Source: Calamus simplicifolius
Lineage: Eukaryota > Streptophyta > Magnoliopsida > Arecales > Arecaceae
Direction: 5' to 3'
DNA length: 64,000 nt
Assembly (NCBI GenBank): GCA_900491605.1
Contig: UESW01004380.1
Location: forward strand, 828,332 to 892,331
Shown: piece by piece, positions 24,001-36,595 of the stretch
How the letters are laid out: each line of letters opens with the position of its first letter
Position numbering within the stretch: position 1 is the first letter of the stretch
Program-made: the position numbers and the translations under genes
Notes under the pieces: generated by a model
Databases searched by the model: none
The model's input: the letters and a program-made list of their open reading frames with translations, nothing else
Told to the model about the DNA's origin: nothing

Positions 24001-25069
24001 TTTAATTTTATCAAAAATGAGGATGATCCATGTGTGTACAAGAAGGTTAGTGGGAGTGTTATTATTTTCCTGATATTATATGTAGATGACATATTATTGA
24101 TAGAAAACAATGTATCCTTACTGCAAGAAGTGAAGGAATGGTTGTCCAGCAAATTCTTCATGAAAGATTTGGGAGAAGCAGCCTACATATTGGGTATTAA
24201 GATCTATAGAGATAGATTTAGAAGGTTGCTTGGATTGTGCCAATCAACGTACATAGATAAAGTGCTAAAATAGTTTAGCATGGAGGAATCCAAGAAGAGA
24301 TTCCTGTCGGTATCACATGGAATACATCTCTCCAAGGACATGCATGAGTCCTAAGACCCAAATGGAGAGAGAGCACATAAATAGGATTCCATATGCCTCA
24401 GTAATCGGATCCATCATGTATGTGATGCTATGTACGAGACCTGATGTTTCTTATGCATTGAGTATCACTAGTAGATACTAGGCAAACCATGGAGAGAAAC
24501 ATTGGATGGCTATCAAGAATATCCTTAAGTACTTACGAAGGACTAAGGATATGTTCTTGGTTTATGGAGGACCCAAACTCATAGTTCAGGGTTATACGGA
24601 TTCTAGTTTTCAGTCTAATAAAGATAATTATAAATCTCAATCAGGCTATGTCTTTACACTCAATGACAGTGCAGTCAGCTGAAAAAGTTTCAAGCAGGAG
24701 ATGACTGCCGACTCTACGACCGAAGCTGAGTACATCGCAGCATCAGATGCAGCCAAAGAAGCGGTTTGGATCAAAAAGTTCATCACTGAACTTGATGTGG
24801 TTTCAAGCATTACTGATCCAGTACACTTGTATTGTGACAACAATGGAGCTATTGCGCAAGCTAAGGAGCCAAGGTCTCATCAGAGGTCCAAACATGTACT
24901 CAGAAGATACCATGTAATTAGAGAGATTATTGGTAGAAATGATGTAAAAATAGAACGAGTCCCCACTGAGGATAATGTAGCTGATCTGCTCACTAAAGCC
25001 CTGCCGTAGCAGAAGCATGATAATCATGTTAAGTCACTCGGTATTAAATACATGGGTGAATGGCTCTAG
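21100..25069 (+). pseudogene. gag-pol polyprotein of copia D, interrupted
   Basis: ATG 21100 (MSVNINLRN). A one-base loss at about 21169 (tgattgcta versus tgattggcta in A1) shifts the frame; gag continues at 21168-21506 (UBN2-type, LQELFGAQSRYERFQIF), shifts again to 21503-21706 with TAG at 21704, then a good knuckle CHFCGKEGHWKRNC at 21827-21868. Protease DTG at 21980. Pre-integrase segment LWHCHLSHVN near 22380. Integrase 22503-22990: first Asp at 22569, second catalytic Asp replaced by Asn at 22758-22760 (LRSNRGGEY), Glu in SERRNRTLLD kept. RT about 23560-24270 with YVDD at 24079-24090. RNase H about 24590-24960 (TTEAEYIAASDA). Natural stop TAG 25067-25069. Confidence 0.93.
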
Positions 25070-25070
25070 T

Positions 25071-25083
25071 GCAAGTGGAAGAT
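25071..25083 (+). other. Polypurine tract of copia D
   Basis: gcaagtggaagat immediately before the 3' LTR TG; identical to that of A1. Confidence 0.8.
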
Positions 25084-27031
25084 TGTTAGTGTATGCCCTA
25101 GATCCAATTGGATTGAATGCTATATACATTCTATGAATACAAATCAAATAAAATTGTTTCTTTATCTATCCAGATGTCTTTTATTTGATATATTTATCTG
25201 TGAGATAAAGTCCAAAAGAATGTGAACCATGCATATGAAATTTGTAATAGAGATTATAAATTGTGAGATTCAAATTGCACGTTATGGTTCGATTCTTTAA
25301 ACTTTCCTAGTCGATGTGTAGATGGGATTGGACACCATCAAACACCGTGAGACTAGCACACATTGCATATCCTCACCCTTGGGGTGAGCAGCTGATTTCA
25401 CAAGCTAAAGTATGAAGATACTTGGATAGGTGTGTGGATGCTCGTTATTGTAGCGATGCATTGGATGACCCGTACAGAGATCCCATATGGATATTCTATA
25501 TAGTGTCAATGGTTGATCTCTAATGACGGTGGTGTGAGTGATCCTTTGACTTGAGATCTTCATTGCATCTCATGTGTGGAATGTCATGCTTTGACGGCAT
25601 CCAAACGTCGCTCTAGCCACGAGTGACAAATATGGTGTCAGTTGGGTATGATATAAAGCACATGAAGATGGTATTTGATCAAGACAGGATTTGTCTTCCT
25701 TAATAGAAAGGGTTATATCCTACGGCTACTTCATGGATTAAATTGATTGATAAATCCTTGCAAGGTTGAGTTGAAATTTGAAATGGTTTCGAAGTTCTAA
25801 CTCATATAGTCAATTTTTTCTGAGATCAAGTAAACAAAGATCAATTACAGGGTTGACACATTCCATACCACTGATTGATCTGGGATATGTGACGAAAGGA
25901 TTTGATTATACGGTAACCATTCAGGACAGGTGTTGATGGTCACGTCAACAAAACCTTTAGCAGTTGGATGGTCATGATGCTTTGCTAGAGGCCTCTCATG
26001 ATCTATAATCATGTTGTTGAATTAGACAAAGAGTTATCCAATCATTCCTAGGGTCTATGATTAGGACATGATTATTGCCAACATGTTAAAGGGCCTAATG
26101 GGTCACATGTATTAAGGAGAATATTGGATGAATTAAAGTGAGAATTAAATTAGATTTAATTTAGATAAGATGATCAATTAAATAATTGGGTGAGATCCAA
26201 TTTAAAGAAGATATAATTATAATGGATATGATCCATTATAATAGAAGGAATGTTAAGGAGAAATTATTTGTACATATGATGAACAAATAATTGGATACCG
26301 ATATGTGACTTGATCCATGTGATGGATGGCTCTGATTATTTAGGTATGGATGTCCAATCTCAGCCATGTGAAGATGGAATCATGCCCATGGGATGAGGCA
26401 TGATGAATCTCTATGGTTCGATGATGAACACGTACAAATTAGGGCATGTAGCTATGGGATAACCAACTCCTAATTTCAAAGGCTGAGATTATGATACTTG
26501 GATTAATCTTACCATGAAGATGGGAGGAGTTTCTTACCATGAAGATGGGGGAGGAGTTTCTTACCATGAAGATGGGAGTTTCTTACCATAATGATGGGAG
26601 TTTCTTACCATGAAGAGAGGTCTCTTTCTCTTTTGAACGTCTCATTTTCAACCTATAAATATAGTTCCTTCCTACCAAGAAAGTAGAGCATGAGAAGAAA
26701 AGATTATATTTTTCTTCAAAGATATCTTCTGTAAGGGGATTCAAGAGGCGCTAGCACCCCTCTCTCTCTTATGGTGTCATCTTCATACCTTGGAGGTCTT
26801 CATCCCTTCTTCACCGTTAGAGGCCAGACACGTGGATGGCTAGTGGCAGGGATTAACCGGCTTCATCCTCATCTACATCGATAAAGGACTCAGGTATGAA
26901 TAAAATTAGATTTTATTTGAGATATAATGAATTTGTTCCTAAGGATCCTGGGCATCTGGGAATTTTATATTATACCTTCCGCAATGTTTTATATGAATTT
27001 GATTGATATCTTGTATACATAATTCCCATCA
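25084..27031 (+). repeat. 3' LTR of copia D
   Basis: TGTTAGTG to CCCATCA, about 1.95 kb, followed by the TATAT duplication. It has one extra minisatellite unit near 26515-26560 compared with the 5' LTR. TATA box at 26653-26662. Confidence 0.96.
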
Positions 27032-27036
27032 TATAT

Positions 27037-28334
27037 AGCTAATGTAAAACTGAATATATATCAACATAGGTTTTCACATTCATATTCAACTTTCTGACCA
27101 AAAGAAGATACTCAAGAAAAGAAAGAATTTGTTCCTTAAGCAAAAAGGAGAACTTTAAGTACCTTAAGAAAGAATCTTTAAGTTCTTTGAAGAAAAAGGG
27201 AACTTTTCTGAAGAGAATCGTTAAGCCAGCGATCTCACCTTCTAAATCTAGTTGCATAGCTAGTCGAGGCTGCTCCTTCAGCCCTTGATCTACCATCCAT
27301 CAACTTCTTTTGAGATATTCCAATGGCCTTCCAAATAGCTTGACCTTAAGACTTTAGTAACTCTTTCAATCTTAAGACAAGAGGCTCTGAGATATTTGTT
27401 GACATGCTCTTACAAATTAAATACACTTGCCACATCTGAATTGTTTATTTTGGAAACTCAAATAAGATGCATGTTAAAATTGACAATAAAGTGTGATTAG
27501 TGGCTTTGACACATGAGCATGTAAAATATCAAACTGTAGCATTAATTCCTATAGGCTGCGATTATTAGATTAACACAAATCTATATAATCTGTAAATTGA
27601 TATGGATGATATAATTAGCGTCTTTGGCTAATATGCTAACAAAAATAGAAAATTTCCTTTTGCAAAACTACAGGCCATGTAGCATAAAATAAATGTGATA
27701 AATTTAATACAGCTATATCCATGTCCTAATCTTATCAATAGATTTAGATATAAGCATGGATTTTAATTAGATATCAAAATTTCTATCCATTTTTAGTTTA
27801 GACAAATTAGTTGTGAATCAAATATAGGTTATCCATATTTGAACCAAGGAAACTGCTCTCACCTAAAAGTACATAAAAAAGTGATGAACTCTTATCTTTT
27901 AGGAAATCATCCAAGAAAAAATTAGGAGTAAACATGGGTTAGGTTGGGTTGGTTCTAGGCCAAAACCTAAAACCAATCCAATTAGTATTAGTTTTAGGAT
28001 TTTGGACCTAGAATTGATCTAGTCATATGTAAAAATCAACTCAAAATCAATCTGATTAGATTAATTTATTTTTAGGTCGGTTCTAGAGATGACAATGGTG
28101 ATGAGGATACCTAATCCTTGTGGAGAACCAACCTAAAGAGAGGGTGTTGAGCAAGGTTAGCCAAACCATTCAGAACTAGGTGATTTGGGGCAAATTGAAC
28201 CAAACAGACCTTGAGCTAGGATGGTTTGACTTTCTAGTTTGGTATGAGAAGCGTAATGCTCCAACTCACTCATACCAACCTTGAACCATACATTCCAACA
28301 CCATATTGGCACACCAAATCATTTTGAACTACCC
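27037..28334. other. AT-rich DNA between copia D and element E
   Basis: No gene seen. The right third (about 27930-28330) is repetitive-looking text with many ccaaaacctaaaaccaatcc-like phrases, similar in style to 49620-49810, but no element could be assigned. Confidence 0.45.
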
Positions 28335-28504
28335 CAAATTGTTGACCCAAGTATTGATTTTGATGATTAACAAAAGACATGAGTATATTCATTATGTTTC
28401 TGATAAATTTACGAAGTGTTTTAGGCATTAAAAATGTTCAGTCAGTCAAAAGGTATAGGGAAATAAGTTTTGAATCAAAATTGAAAAGAAAATTTGTAAG
28501 TTCA

Positions 28505-28920
28505 GAACTTAGAGTCGACACCCAAACAGTCAGGAGCCGACCCCAGGGCGTATCAGAACTTTTCTGGAATTTCGGCACAGTCCAGAGTCGACACCTACAG
28601 TTTCGGAGTCGACTCCAACCTGAGATACAGAGAAGTATTTTTTGCATCAGTTTCTGGAGCCGACACCTGGAGATTGGGAGCCAACACCTGAGAGTTTGGG
28701 AGCCGACACCTGAGTTTCTGGAGCCGACTCCAACCTGAGATACAGAGAATATGTTTTTGTGGACATTATTGGAGCCGACACCCTTGGATTCTGGAGCTGA
28801 CTCCCGAAATTGCCAAGCCGACTTCTCAACAACTTCTTATTACTATTTTTGGATACCACGATCTGGAGCCGACACCTGAAAAGTTGGAGCCGACTCCAAC
28901 CTATCAAGAACAGATTTTTT
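28505..28920 (+). repeat. Cluster of GAGYCGACWCC motifs in the E LTR
   Basis: About a dozen degenerate copies of gagccgacacc or the palindromic ggagtcgactcc, about 20-50 bp apart, upstream of the TATA box. A matching cluster lies in the 3' LTR (37325-37735). Similar motifs recur at 34915-35110 just before the extra ORF. Confidence 0.7.
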
Positions 28921-29049
28921 AAATGTCAGAACGAACTCCAACGGTAAGATTTTTCTACCTAATCTCTAATGGCTATTTTTCTTTGTGTGTAGATGCAAGC
29001 CAACCACTCTGTAATGGCTATATTTTCCACCTAACCTTGGATTGAAGTC

Positions 29050-29056
29050 TATAAAA
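29050..29056 (+). promoter_or_regulatory. TATA box in 5' LTR of element E
   Basis: gtctataaaaagg, about 860 bp before the LTR end and just downstream of the motif cluster; repeated in the 3' LTR at 37845-37851. Confidence 0.65.
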
Positions 29057-29912
29057 AGGAGATTCGTCTGGTTAAAAAAAGAGAAGAGAAGAGAAGAACG
29101 GAAAAAGAGAAATATTTTGTAAAAAATCAAAAAATCCTGAGAGAGAAATCAAAACGAAAAACCCTGAGCTTAAGTCCATCAATCTCAGAGAGTTCAAAGA
29201 GAAATCCGAAAGCTTCTCAAGATCAAATCCAAGAGATTATCAACATTTAAATAGAGAAAGCAAAAAGCCCCAAAATCCTCAACTTCTCAACTGTGATTTT
29301 CTGTGAAGAATCTGAGCTGAATCCTGATTCAATCCTTCAATGGAGAAGAGGAAAAGAAGAAAAGAAGAAAAGCTTACTTCCAAATCACTTCAAACAGGCT
29401 TTTCTTACCTTTATTTATTTTATTGTATATTTGCTCATTTGAGGAGCTGCTGTCAATTTAAAACTCTATTTTTCACTGTTTTTGGCTAATTCAATTAGGG
29501 GATTGAATTAGTGGAGGTAGTATACCTCGGGACAAGCTAAGGATAGCTTGTGGTTGGGTTTTGTGCTGGTGAGCCCAGAAAACCAGCTGGGTTCATTGTG
29601 ATCCCGGGGAAAACAACAAGTTTTGAGTTGTGAGCTTGTAAAACAACTTAGCTGTAATCAAGTAGATTATAGTGTGGACCCAAGTGAAGCTTGGGAGTGG
29701 ATGTTGGATACACCGAACCACTATAAAATCTTTGTATTCGCAGTTCTTTGTCTGTTTGTCTCTCTCTATCTCATTTGTTTGTACTTAGCATTTATCTATA
29801 CATTGCACTTAAGCACTTTCATATCAGAGCACTTAGTTTTAAAGACCTAAATTTTTTAAAGAACCCAATTCACCCCCCCCCCCCCTCTTGGGTTGCCATC
29901 TGAGCCAACAAT

Positions 29913-29924
29913 TGGTATCAGAGC
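29913..29924 (+). other. Primer binding site of element E (initiator-Met tRNA)
   Basis: TGGTATCAGAGC two bases after the LTR end. Confidence 0.93.
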
Positions 29925-29972
29925 TAGTACTCATTTTTTATTTGATCCAACGATCAAGAGTTAAAGATCCAA

Positions 29973-31575
29973 ATGGTAGCTCAAGCTGGATCTTCATTTG
30001 CTAAAGGTCAATCCACAAATAGACCTCCTTTATTTAATAGTTCAAATTATTCTTATTGAAAAGCTAGAATGAGAATTTTTATTCAAGCTTTAGATTATGA
30101 ACTATGGAGTGTAATCACTAATGGACCTAGCACACCCACATACTTAGTAGATGGTCCAATAGTTCCTAAACCCGAAAGGGATTTGAATGAGAATGATAGG
30201 AAAATGGCTCAGCTTAATGCAAAAGTCATGAATGTTTTATATTGTGCTTTAGATGCTAATGAATTTAATAGAATTTCTACATGTATTTCTGTAAAAAAAA
30301 TTTGGGATAGACTAGAAGTTACCTATAAGGGTACTAATCAAGTTAAAGAGTCTAAAATTAATATCTTAGTGCACAAATATGAATTGTTTAGCATGGAACA
30401 AACTGAAACTATCACATGCATGTACACTAGATTCACTGATATTGTAAATGGTCTAAAAAGTCTTGGTAAGACTTATACTAATTCTGATTTGGTGCTTCCA
30501 AGATCATGGGAAGCAAAAGTAACTGCCATCCAAGAAGCCAAAGATTTAAATACATTACCTTTGAAAGAGCTACTTGGATCATTGATGACCCATGAACTGA
30601 CCATGAAGCAACATCAAGAGGAAGAAGTCAAAAAGAAGAAAACGATTGCCCTTAAAGCTACAGAAAAGGAAACAAGCAACAGTAAGGAAGATGAGGAAGA
30701 TGATGAGACAGCCCTTCTTGCAAAGAAGTTCAAAAAATTTATGCAAAGAAGGAGACCCTTCCACAAGAAAAAGTATGGAACAAAAATGAAAGGTAAAAAA
30801 GAAAAAGAGAAGGACAAGGACAAAGAGAAAGACACCCTCATATGTTATGAATATAAGAAACCGGGGCACTTTAGATATGACTGTCCTCAATTAAAGAAAG
30901 CCTACAAAAAGAAGAAGAAGGCTTATGTTGCAACATAGAGCAACAGTGAAGAATCCTCTTCTGAGGAGGAACAAAAAGAAGTTGCAAACATTTGCTTTAT
31001 GGCAAATGACGATGAGGTAAGTACCGAAACTCATGACTTTACCTTTGATAAATTGTTTGATGCATTTAATGAATTAGTTAGTGATTTTAAGTTTTGAAAA
31101 AGAAAAGCAAATCTTTCAAAAATGATAATTTAAATCTTGACAAAGAAAAGGATAAACTAACTCATGAAGTTGAAGAATTAAAATCTGAAAATAAAAATTT
31201 ATTAGAATAAAAAGAATCAATTTCTAATGAAAATATTAGTTTAAAGAAAGAAGTTGATAAATATAAAAATATAGTTGATAAATTTACATATAGCTCTGAA
31301 AAACTTAACTTGCTATTGAATAATCAAAGAGCTGTATTTGATAAAGCTGGATTAGGTTATAGGCCTAACAAGAAACAAAAGTTTGTTAAGAATTTCTTTA
31401 TAAAGAAACAAGATAAAAATGATGTTTCATATTATTGCTGTAACAAGAAAGGATATAAAGCTTATGAATGCAATTTTTAAAAAATTAATAAGAATTTAAA
31501 TATAAAAGGAAAGAAAATATGGGTTCCGAAAGGAATAATTTTTATCGCTACTAACCTTGGGTACCTAAACATAAG
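29973..31575 (+). pseudogene. gag of element E, interrupted
   Basis: ATG 29973 (MVAQAGSSF) is in frame with the long ORF; a TGA at 30057-30059 stands where Trp is expected (NYSYWKAR context). The UBN2-type gag runs to 30938, with an apparent in-frame loss of a few residues at NSDLV/LPRSWE. The first knuckle reads CYEYKKPGHFRYDC: the second Cys of CX2CX4HX4C is Tyr. After the stop at 30936 the C-terminal coiled-coil segment and a second knuckle-like segment (about 31425-31475, CCNKKGYKAYEC, His to Tyr) are broken by more stops. The tail GKKIWVPKG is like SIRE elements. Not functional as it stands. Confidence 0.85.
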
Positions 31576-31577
31576 AT

Positions 31578-34500
31578 TTGATCATCTTGCAGGAGTGTCT
31601 TGCGGCCAAAAGATCAAAACGCAAATGGTATCTTGATAGCGGCTGCTCAAGGCACATGATGGGTGACAAGGATCAATTCATCACCCTTGAAGATAAGAGA
31701 GGAGGAGTTATTACATTTGGTGACAATGGCAAAGGCCAAATTATGGGATTTGGTAAAATTCAAATAACTCCCTCCACTTTTATAGAAAATATTTTATATG
31801 TAGATGGTTTAAAACATAATTTGATTAGCATTAGCTAATTGTGTGATAAAGGTTTCAAAGTTTTATTTGAAGCTTCTATCTGCACTGTTTCTAATCCCAT
31901 TAATAATAGCATTATATTTACTGGAAATAGAAATGGCAATGTATACTTAATTGATTTAGACAATTTATCTACTAGTAATCATTGCTTAGTTGCTGATAAT
32001 GCTAATATTAATGAGATTGGATGGCTATGGCATCGTAGATTAGGTCATGCAAGCACACACTTGATTTCAAAATTAATTAGAATGGATTTAGTTAAAGGAC
32101 TTCCAAAGTTAGATTTTGAAAATAACCAAATTTGTGATGCATGTCAATTTGAAAAAAAACTAGAAACTCTTTCAAATCTAAAAATATTATTTTCACTTCT
32201 AGACCACTAGAGCTACTTCACATGGACCTTTTTGGACCTACTGGAACCACTAGTCTAGGAGGAAAGAAATATGGTCTTGTGATAGTAGATGATTATTCTA
32301 AATTCACTTGGGTATTATTTTTGGCTCATAAGGATGAGACTTTCCCTATATTCACAAAATTCTTCAAGAAAGTTACAAATGAGAAAAACAACACCATAGT
32401 GTCTCTTAGAAGTGATCATAGCACTGAATTTGAAAATCATTTATTCAAAAATTTCTGCATTGAACATGGCATTCATCATAATTTTTTTGCACCTAGAACA
32501 CCTCAACAAAATGGAGTTGTAGAAAGAAAGAATAGAACTTTAGAGGACATGGCCCGTACCATGCTATGTGAAAGCAACCTACCAAAATACTTTTGGGCGG
32601 AAGCTATAAACACAGCATGTTACATCCTTAATAGAGCCCTAATTAGGCCAATCCTTAAGAAAACACCTTATGAATTATGGAATAATAGAAAATTAAATAT
32701 TATTTATTTTTATGCATTTGGTTGTAAATGTTTCATTCATAATAATGGTAAAGATAATCTTGAAAAATTTGATGCAAAATCTGATGAAGGCATATTCTTA
32801 GGATATTCAACAACTAGTAAAGCCTATAGAGTATTTAACAAGAAATCCTTAATTGTAGAAGAATCTATTCATATTATTTTTGATGAGTCTTTAGCATTAA
32901 GTTCAGAAAAGATTGATGATGAGAAATATATAATTTTGCTAGAAAGAGATATTAAAAAATTAAATATAGATGTATCTTCAGATCATGAACAAGAAGCTAA
33001 AGATGATGATTCTCCTAGGGTTGATGTTATTGATACTAATCATAATGAGGTAGATCTTCTTAGAGATTGGAGATATGCCTATGGTTATCCAAAGGAATTG
33101 ATTATAGGTGATCCATCTCAAGGAGTAAGAACTAGATCATCTATAAGAAATATCAATAATCATCTTGCATTTGTATCTCAAATTGAACCTAAAACTATTG
33201 AAGAAGCTGAAAAAGATAGTAATTGAATGCTGGCTATGCAAGAAGAATTAAACCAATTTACTAGGAATAATGTATGGTCCTTAGTTGATAGACCTAAAGG
33301 TCATTCAGTTATAGGATCTAAATGGATATTTAGAAATAAATTAGATGAAAATGGCATAGTAATCAGAAATAAAGCTAGATTAGTTGCAAAAGGATATAAT
33401 CAAGAAGAAGAAATTGATTTTGATGAAACTTTTGCACCTGTAGCTAGATTGGAAGTAATTAGACTATTACTTGCATTTGCATACCATATGAATATCAATT
33501 TATTTCAAATGGATGTTAAAAATATATTTTTAAATAATTTTATAAATGAGAAAGTTTATGTAGAACAACCACCTAGTTTTGAAGATTATGAATTTCCAAA
33601 CCATATTTTTAAATTACACAAAGCACTATATGGTTTAAACAAGCACCTAGAGCTTGGTATGATAGGTTAAGTAAATTTTTAATTAAAAATAATTTTTCTA
33701 GAGGAAATGTTGATAAAACCTTATTTTTGAAAAAAAAAAAGACAAAGACTTATTAGTAGTACAATATATGTAGATGATATTGTATTCGGTGCTACTAACA
33801 ATCTTTTGTGTCAAGAATTTGCTAAGTTAATGCAGGGTGAATTCGAAATGAGCATGATGGGAAAACTCAATTTCTTCCTAGGACTACAAATCAAACAAAG
33901 CAAAGAGGGGATTTTCATCAACCAATCAAAGTACATTAAGAAAATTCTCAAGAAGTTTGGAATGGAATCAATCAAACCCCTTGGAACACCCATGAGTCCT
34001 TCATGCAAATTAGACAAAGATGAAGATGGTAAGAAAGTTGATCAGAAGCATTATAGAGGTATGATCAGATCTCTACTTTACTTAATTGCAAGTAGACCTG
34101 ATATCATGTTTGCTGTTTGTCTATGTGCTAGATTTTAATCAGAACCTAAAGAATCTCATTTAATTGCTGTAAAAAGAATACTAAGATATCTAAGTGGAAC
34201 TAAAAATGTAGGATTATGGTATTCTAGAGACTCAACACTAAATTTGATTGCTTATTCATATTCTGATTATGCTGGATGTAAATTAGATAGAAAAAGTACA
34301 AGTGATGCATGTCAATTTTTAGGAAGTAACTTAATCTCTTGGTTTAGCAAAAAGCAAAATTTAGTTGCATTATCTACTGCTGAAGCTGAATATGTTGCAA
34401 CCGAAAGTTACTATGCTCAAGTCCTTTGGATTAAGTGACAACTTGAAGATTATGGCATAACACTTGATAAAACTCCTATTAGATGTGATAACACAAGTGC

Positions 34501-34713
34501 AATAAACTTAACTAAAAATCCTATACAATATTCAAGAACTAAGCACATTAAAATTAGATATCATTTTATAAGAGAACATGTAGTTAACAATGAAATTTGC
34601 CTTGATTATGTTAGTACTGAAGAACAATTAGTGGACATATTTACAAAACCTTTGAGTGAAGAAAGATTTTGTTATCTTAGAGGAGAGTTAGGGATTTGTG
34701 ACCCTTTGGAATG
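31578..34713 (+). pseudogene. pol of element E (PR-INT-RT-RNase H), interrupted
   Basis: Protease has DSG at 31635-31643 (YLDSGCSRHM). TAA at 31836-31838 replaces a sense codon, after which the frame continues. Pre-integrase segment: WLWHRRLGHAS near 32025. Integrase core 32222-33226 keeps Asp 32225, Asp 32414 (LRSDHSTEF) and Glu 32522 (NGVVERKNRT). RT from 33227 (WSLVDRPKGH, GSKWIFRNK) has TGA at 33224 before it and frame breaks at about 33640-33760; YVDD is at 33767-33778. RNase H 34244-34670 (TAEAEYVATES) with a TGA at 34436. Ends at about 34713 (LGICDPLE-like). Confidence 0.88.
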
Positions 34714-35193
34714 ATTTTGAAACTCCTAAGGAATGATTTTCTAGAATTCAATCAATTTATTAAAATTTCTCTTATGATTTTAAGGACAATTTATCTAGAC
34801 ATTTGAACCCCTTGATTCATCACATTCCAAAGCGTATTCAGCCAAAATCTGATCTCTATTCGGACATGTTTCAGATTCTTTGAAATTCTCTTTTTATTTT
34901 TTGAAACTGTCTCGGAGCCAACTCCTCTGTTATTGGAGTCGACTCCAGTTCTGTCTGAGTCTTTGGAACCGACACCTATTTTTTCCGAGTCGACTCCACT
35001 TCGAGCGCTGACTGTGTTAGCGACCTGGAGCCGATACCTCGCTTTGCGGGAGTCAACTCCAAGTGGTCCCAAGTTATCTATTTAGGACAGAGCCGACTCC
35101 TCTTTCATTTCAATCGACTCCAAACTTTTCTAAACTCTCTCAAACTTTTCCCAAAACCCCAAATCTCTTAAATTAGCCTCTCCATAGAACTCA
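34714..35193 (+). other. Spacer between pol and the extra ORF of E
   Basis: Noncoding. At 34915-35110 it holds several GGAGTCGACTCC-type motifs like those of the LTR. It could carry a signal for expressing the next ORF; that is inference. Confidence 0.5.
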
Positions 35194-36595
35194 ATGGCAC
35201 CCAAGCGCAGAGGATCATTGTTTGGAGGAAGAGTAACGATGGAAAAATGTACGGCAAGGTATCCGACATGTGAACCCTCTCCGGAATCATCCTCCAGCTC
35301 AACCACATCCACTCCCAGTGCCATTCCTAGCCCATCCTCACCATAAGTTGATACCCTAGCCAGCCGAATCATTACCATGGGAAGAAAGGTGGATTTAAAA
35401 TTTTTTGAAGCCGAAGGTTTTGCTATTGGAAGACAAATCAAAGAACTTGGTTGGGATAAGGTATGTTCCTTAGATGTACCCACTTATCTGGCTCTAGTTA
35501 AGGAATTTTACTTCAATTTGTCAAGAGGAGATGAAGGATTAGTTAGTATGGTTAGAGGAAAAGAATTCATCTCACATCCAAAATTTTAGGAAATCTTTTG
35601 GAAATCCCTGTTGTAGGATTGATTGCAAATAGTCACAGTGATAGAGCGGAAGCATTGTCAAGGATGTTGGGTAGAGACTTCACTGAGTTTGAGGAAGTTA
35701 GAGCAAATCAGTTACCTCTTGAGCTTAGTCTGTTACATAATGTATGTGGTAGGATCCTATTTCCTAAAACTGGTAGGTTTGAGTATGTCTCAGAGCGAAC
35801 ATAGTGATTATGGATAGTATTTTGACGGGTCAGCCAATCAATCTAGCAGGAATGATGATATGGTATATGGCTAAGGCTGGGGGCAAGAGGAGATCGACCT
35901 TGCCTTATGGAATGGTCTTGACCATGGCATTCAAAAGTCAAGGAGTTGTTATTTCTGAGAATGAGCCATTGAAAAACCTAAGGCACACTGATTATTACAG
36001 CTTGGCTATAGTGCATAGAATGGGGTTTATGAAAGTGGATGGTAGATGGGAAAGAAAAGGTCATCTGGATGAAAGAGCAGCTGACATTAGGGCCACTGCA
36101 CCATTTGAGGTAGGTCCATCAGTGAGGCATCCATCATCAGAGCCTAACAGATCATCACCACCATCGGCACCTACTCCAGTTCCTGCACCTGTGCCATTGC
36201 CTGTTCCTTCTGCTAGTTTTTCTGATATTCAGTTAGAGCAACTTAAAAGTTTATTGTGTACTCAAAAGGAAGAGATAAAGACTGAGTTAGATAGCAGATT
36301 TATGAACTTCAGAGAGACTCTCTATTCCTTGGATGAAAGAATCAGCAAGATTGAGTCCACTCTTGGTTCTTCTTTAGAATCTTTGAAGACTGATCTCATG
36401 CATATTTTTAAGGAACTTAAAGAGATTGAAGGAGATTCAGAGACTTATTCCAAATGCAATGCAGAGCTTCAAGACAAAATTATTACTGCATGTGGATTTG
36501 TTGATAGAAGACTAAAGAAATTTATCAGAACTCAAAGTGAAGGAATGGAAAAAATTGTAGAAGAATTGCAAAGACTTCTTAGAACTCATTTTTGA
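35194..36595 (+). pseudogene. Extra (envelope-like) ORF of element E, interrupted
   Basis: ATG 35194 (MAPKRRGSLF) begins a reading of about 460 codons spread over three frames. An in-frame TAA at 35344-35346 and TAG at 35587-35589 break it; it continues at 35598-35804 and 35804-36595. The middle part (LGWDKVCSLDVPTYLALVKEF, SLLHNVCGRILFP) resembles the domain known as putative plant transposon protein. A proline-rich linker (APTPVPAPVPLPVPS) is followed by a long coiled coil to the stop. No signal peptide or clear membrane segment is seen, so an envelope role is not supported; the name reflects only its place in SIRE-type elements. Confidence 0.72.

Larger units (their letters stand above)
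17637..27031 (+). mobile_element. Copia LTR retrotransposon, family A copy 2 (D), complete
   Basis: Both LTRs, primer site, gag-pol and polypurine tract are present, 9395 bp in all. The flanks carry an exact 5-bp duplication TATAT at 17632-17636 and 27032-27036, which proves both ends. It is the same family and orientation as A1. LTRs differ by many small changes by eye, so it is not a very recent insertion. The polyprotein is interrupted, so it would need help in trans. Confidence 0.97.
28340..29910 (+). repeat. 5' LTR of element E
   Basis: TGTTGACCC to GAGCCAACA. It matches 37157-38702 closely by eye. Contains a cluster of GGAGCCGACACC/GGAGTCGACTCC motifs (28505-28920), a TATA box, purine-rich leader and a run of Cs near 29872-29885. 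Confidence 0.95.
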
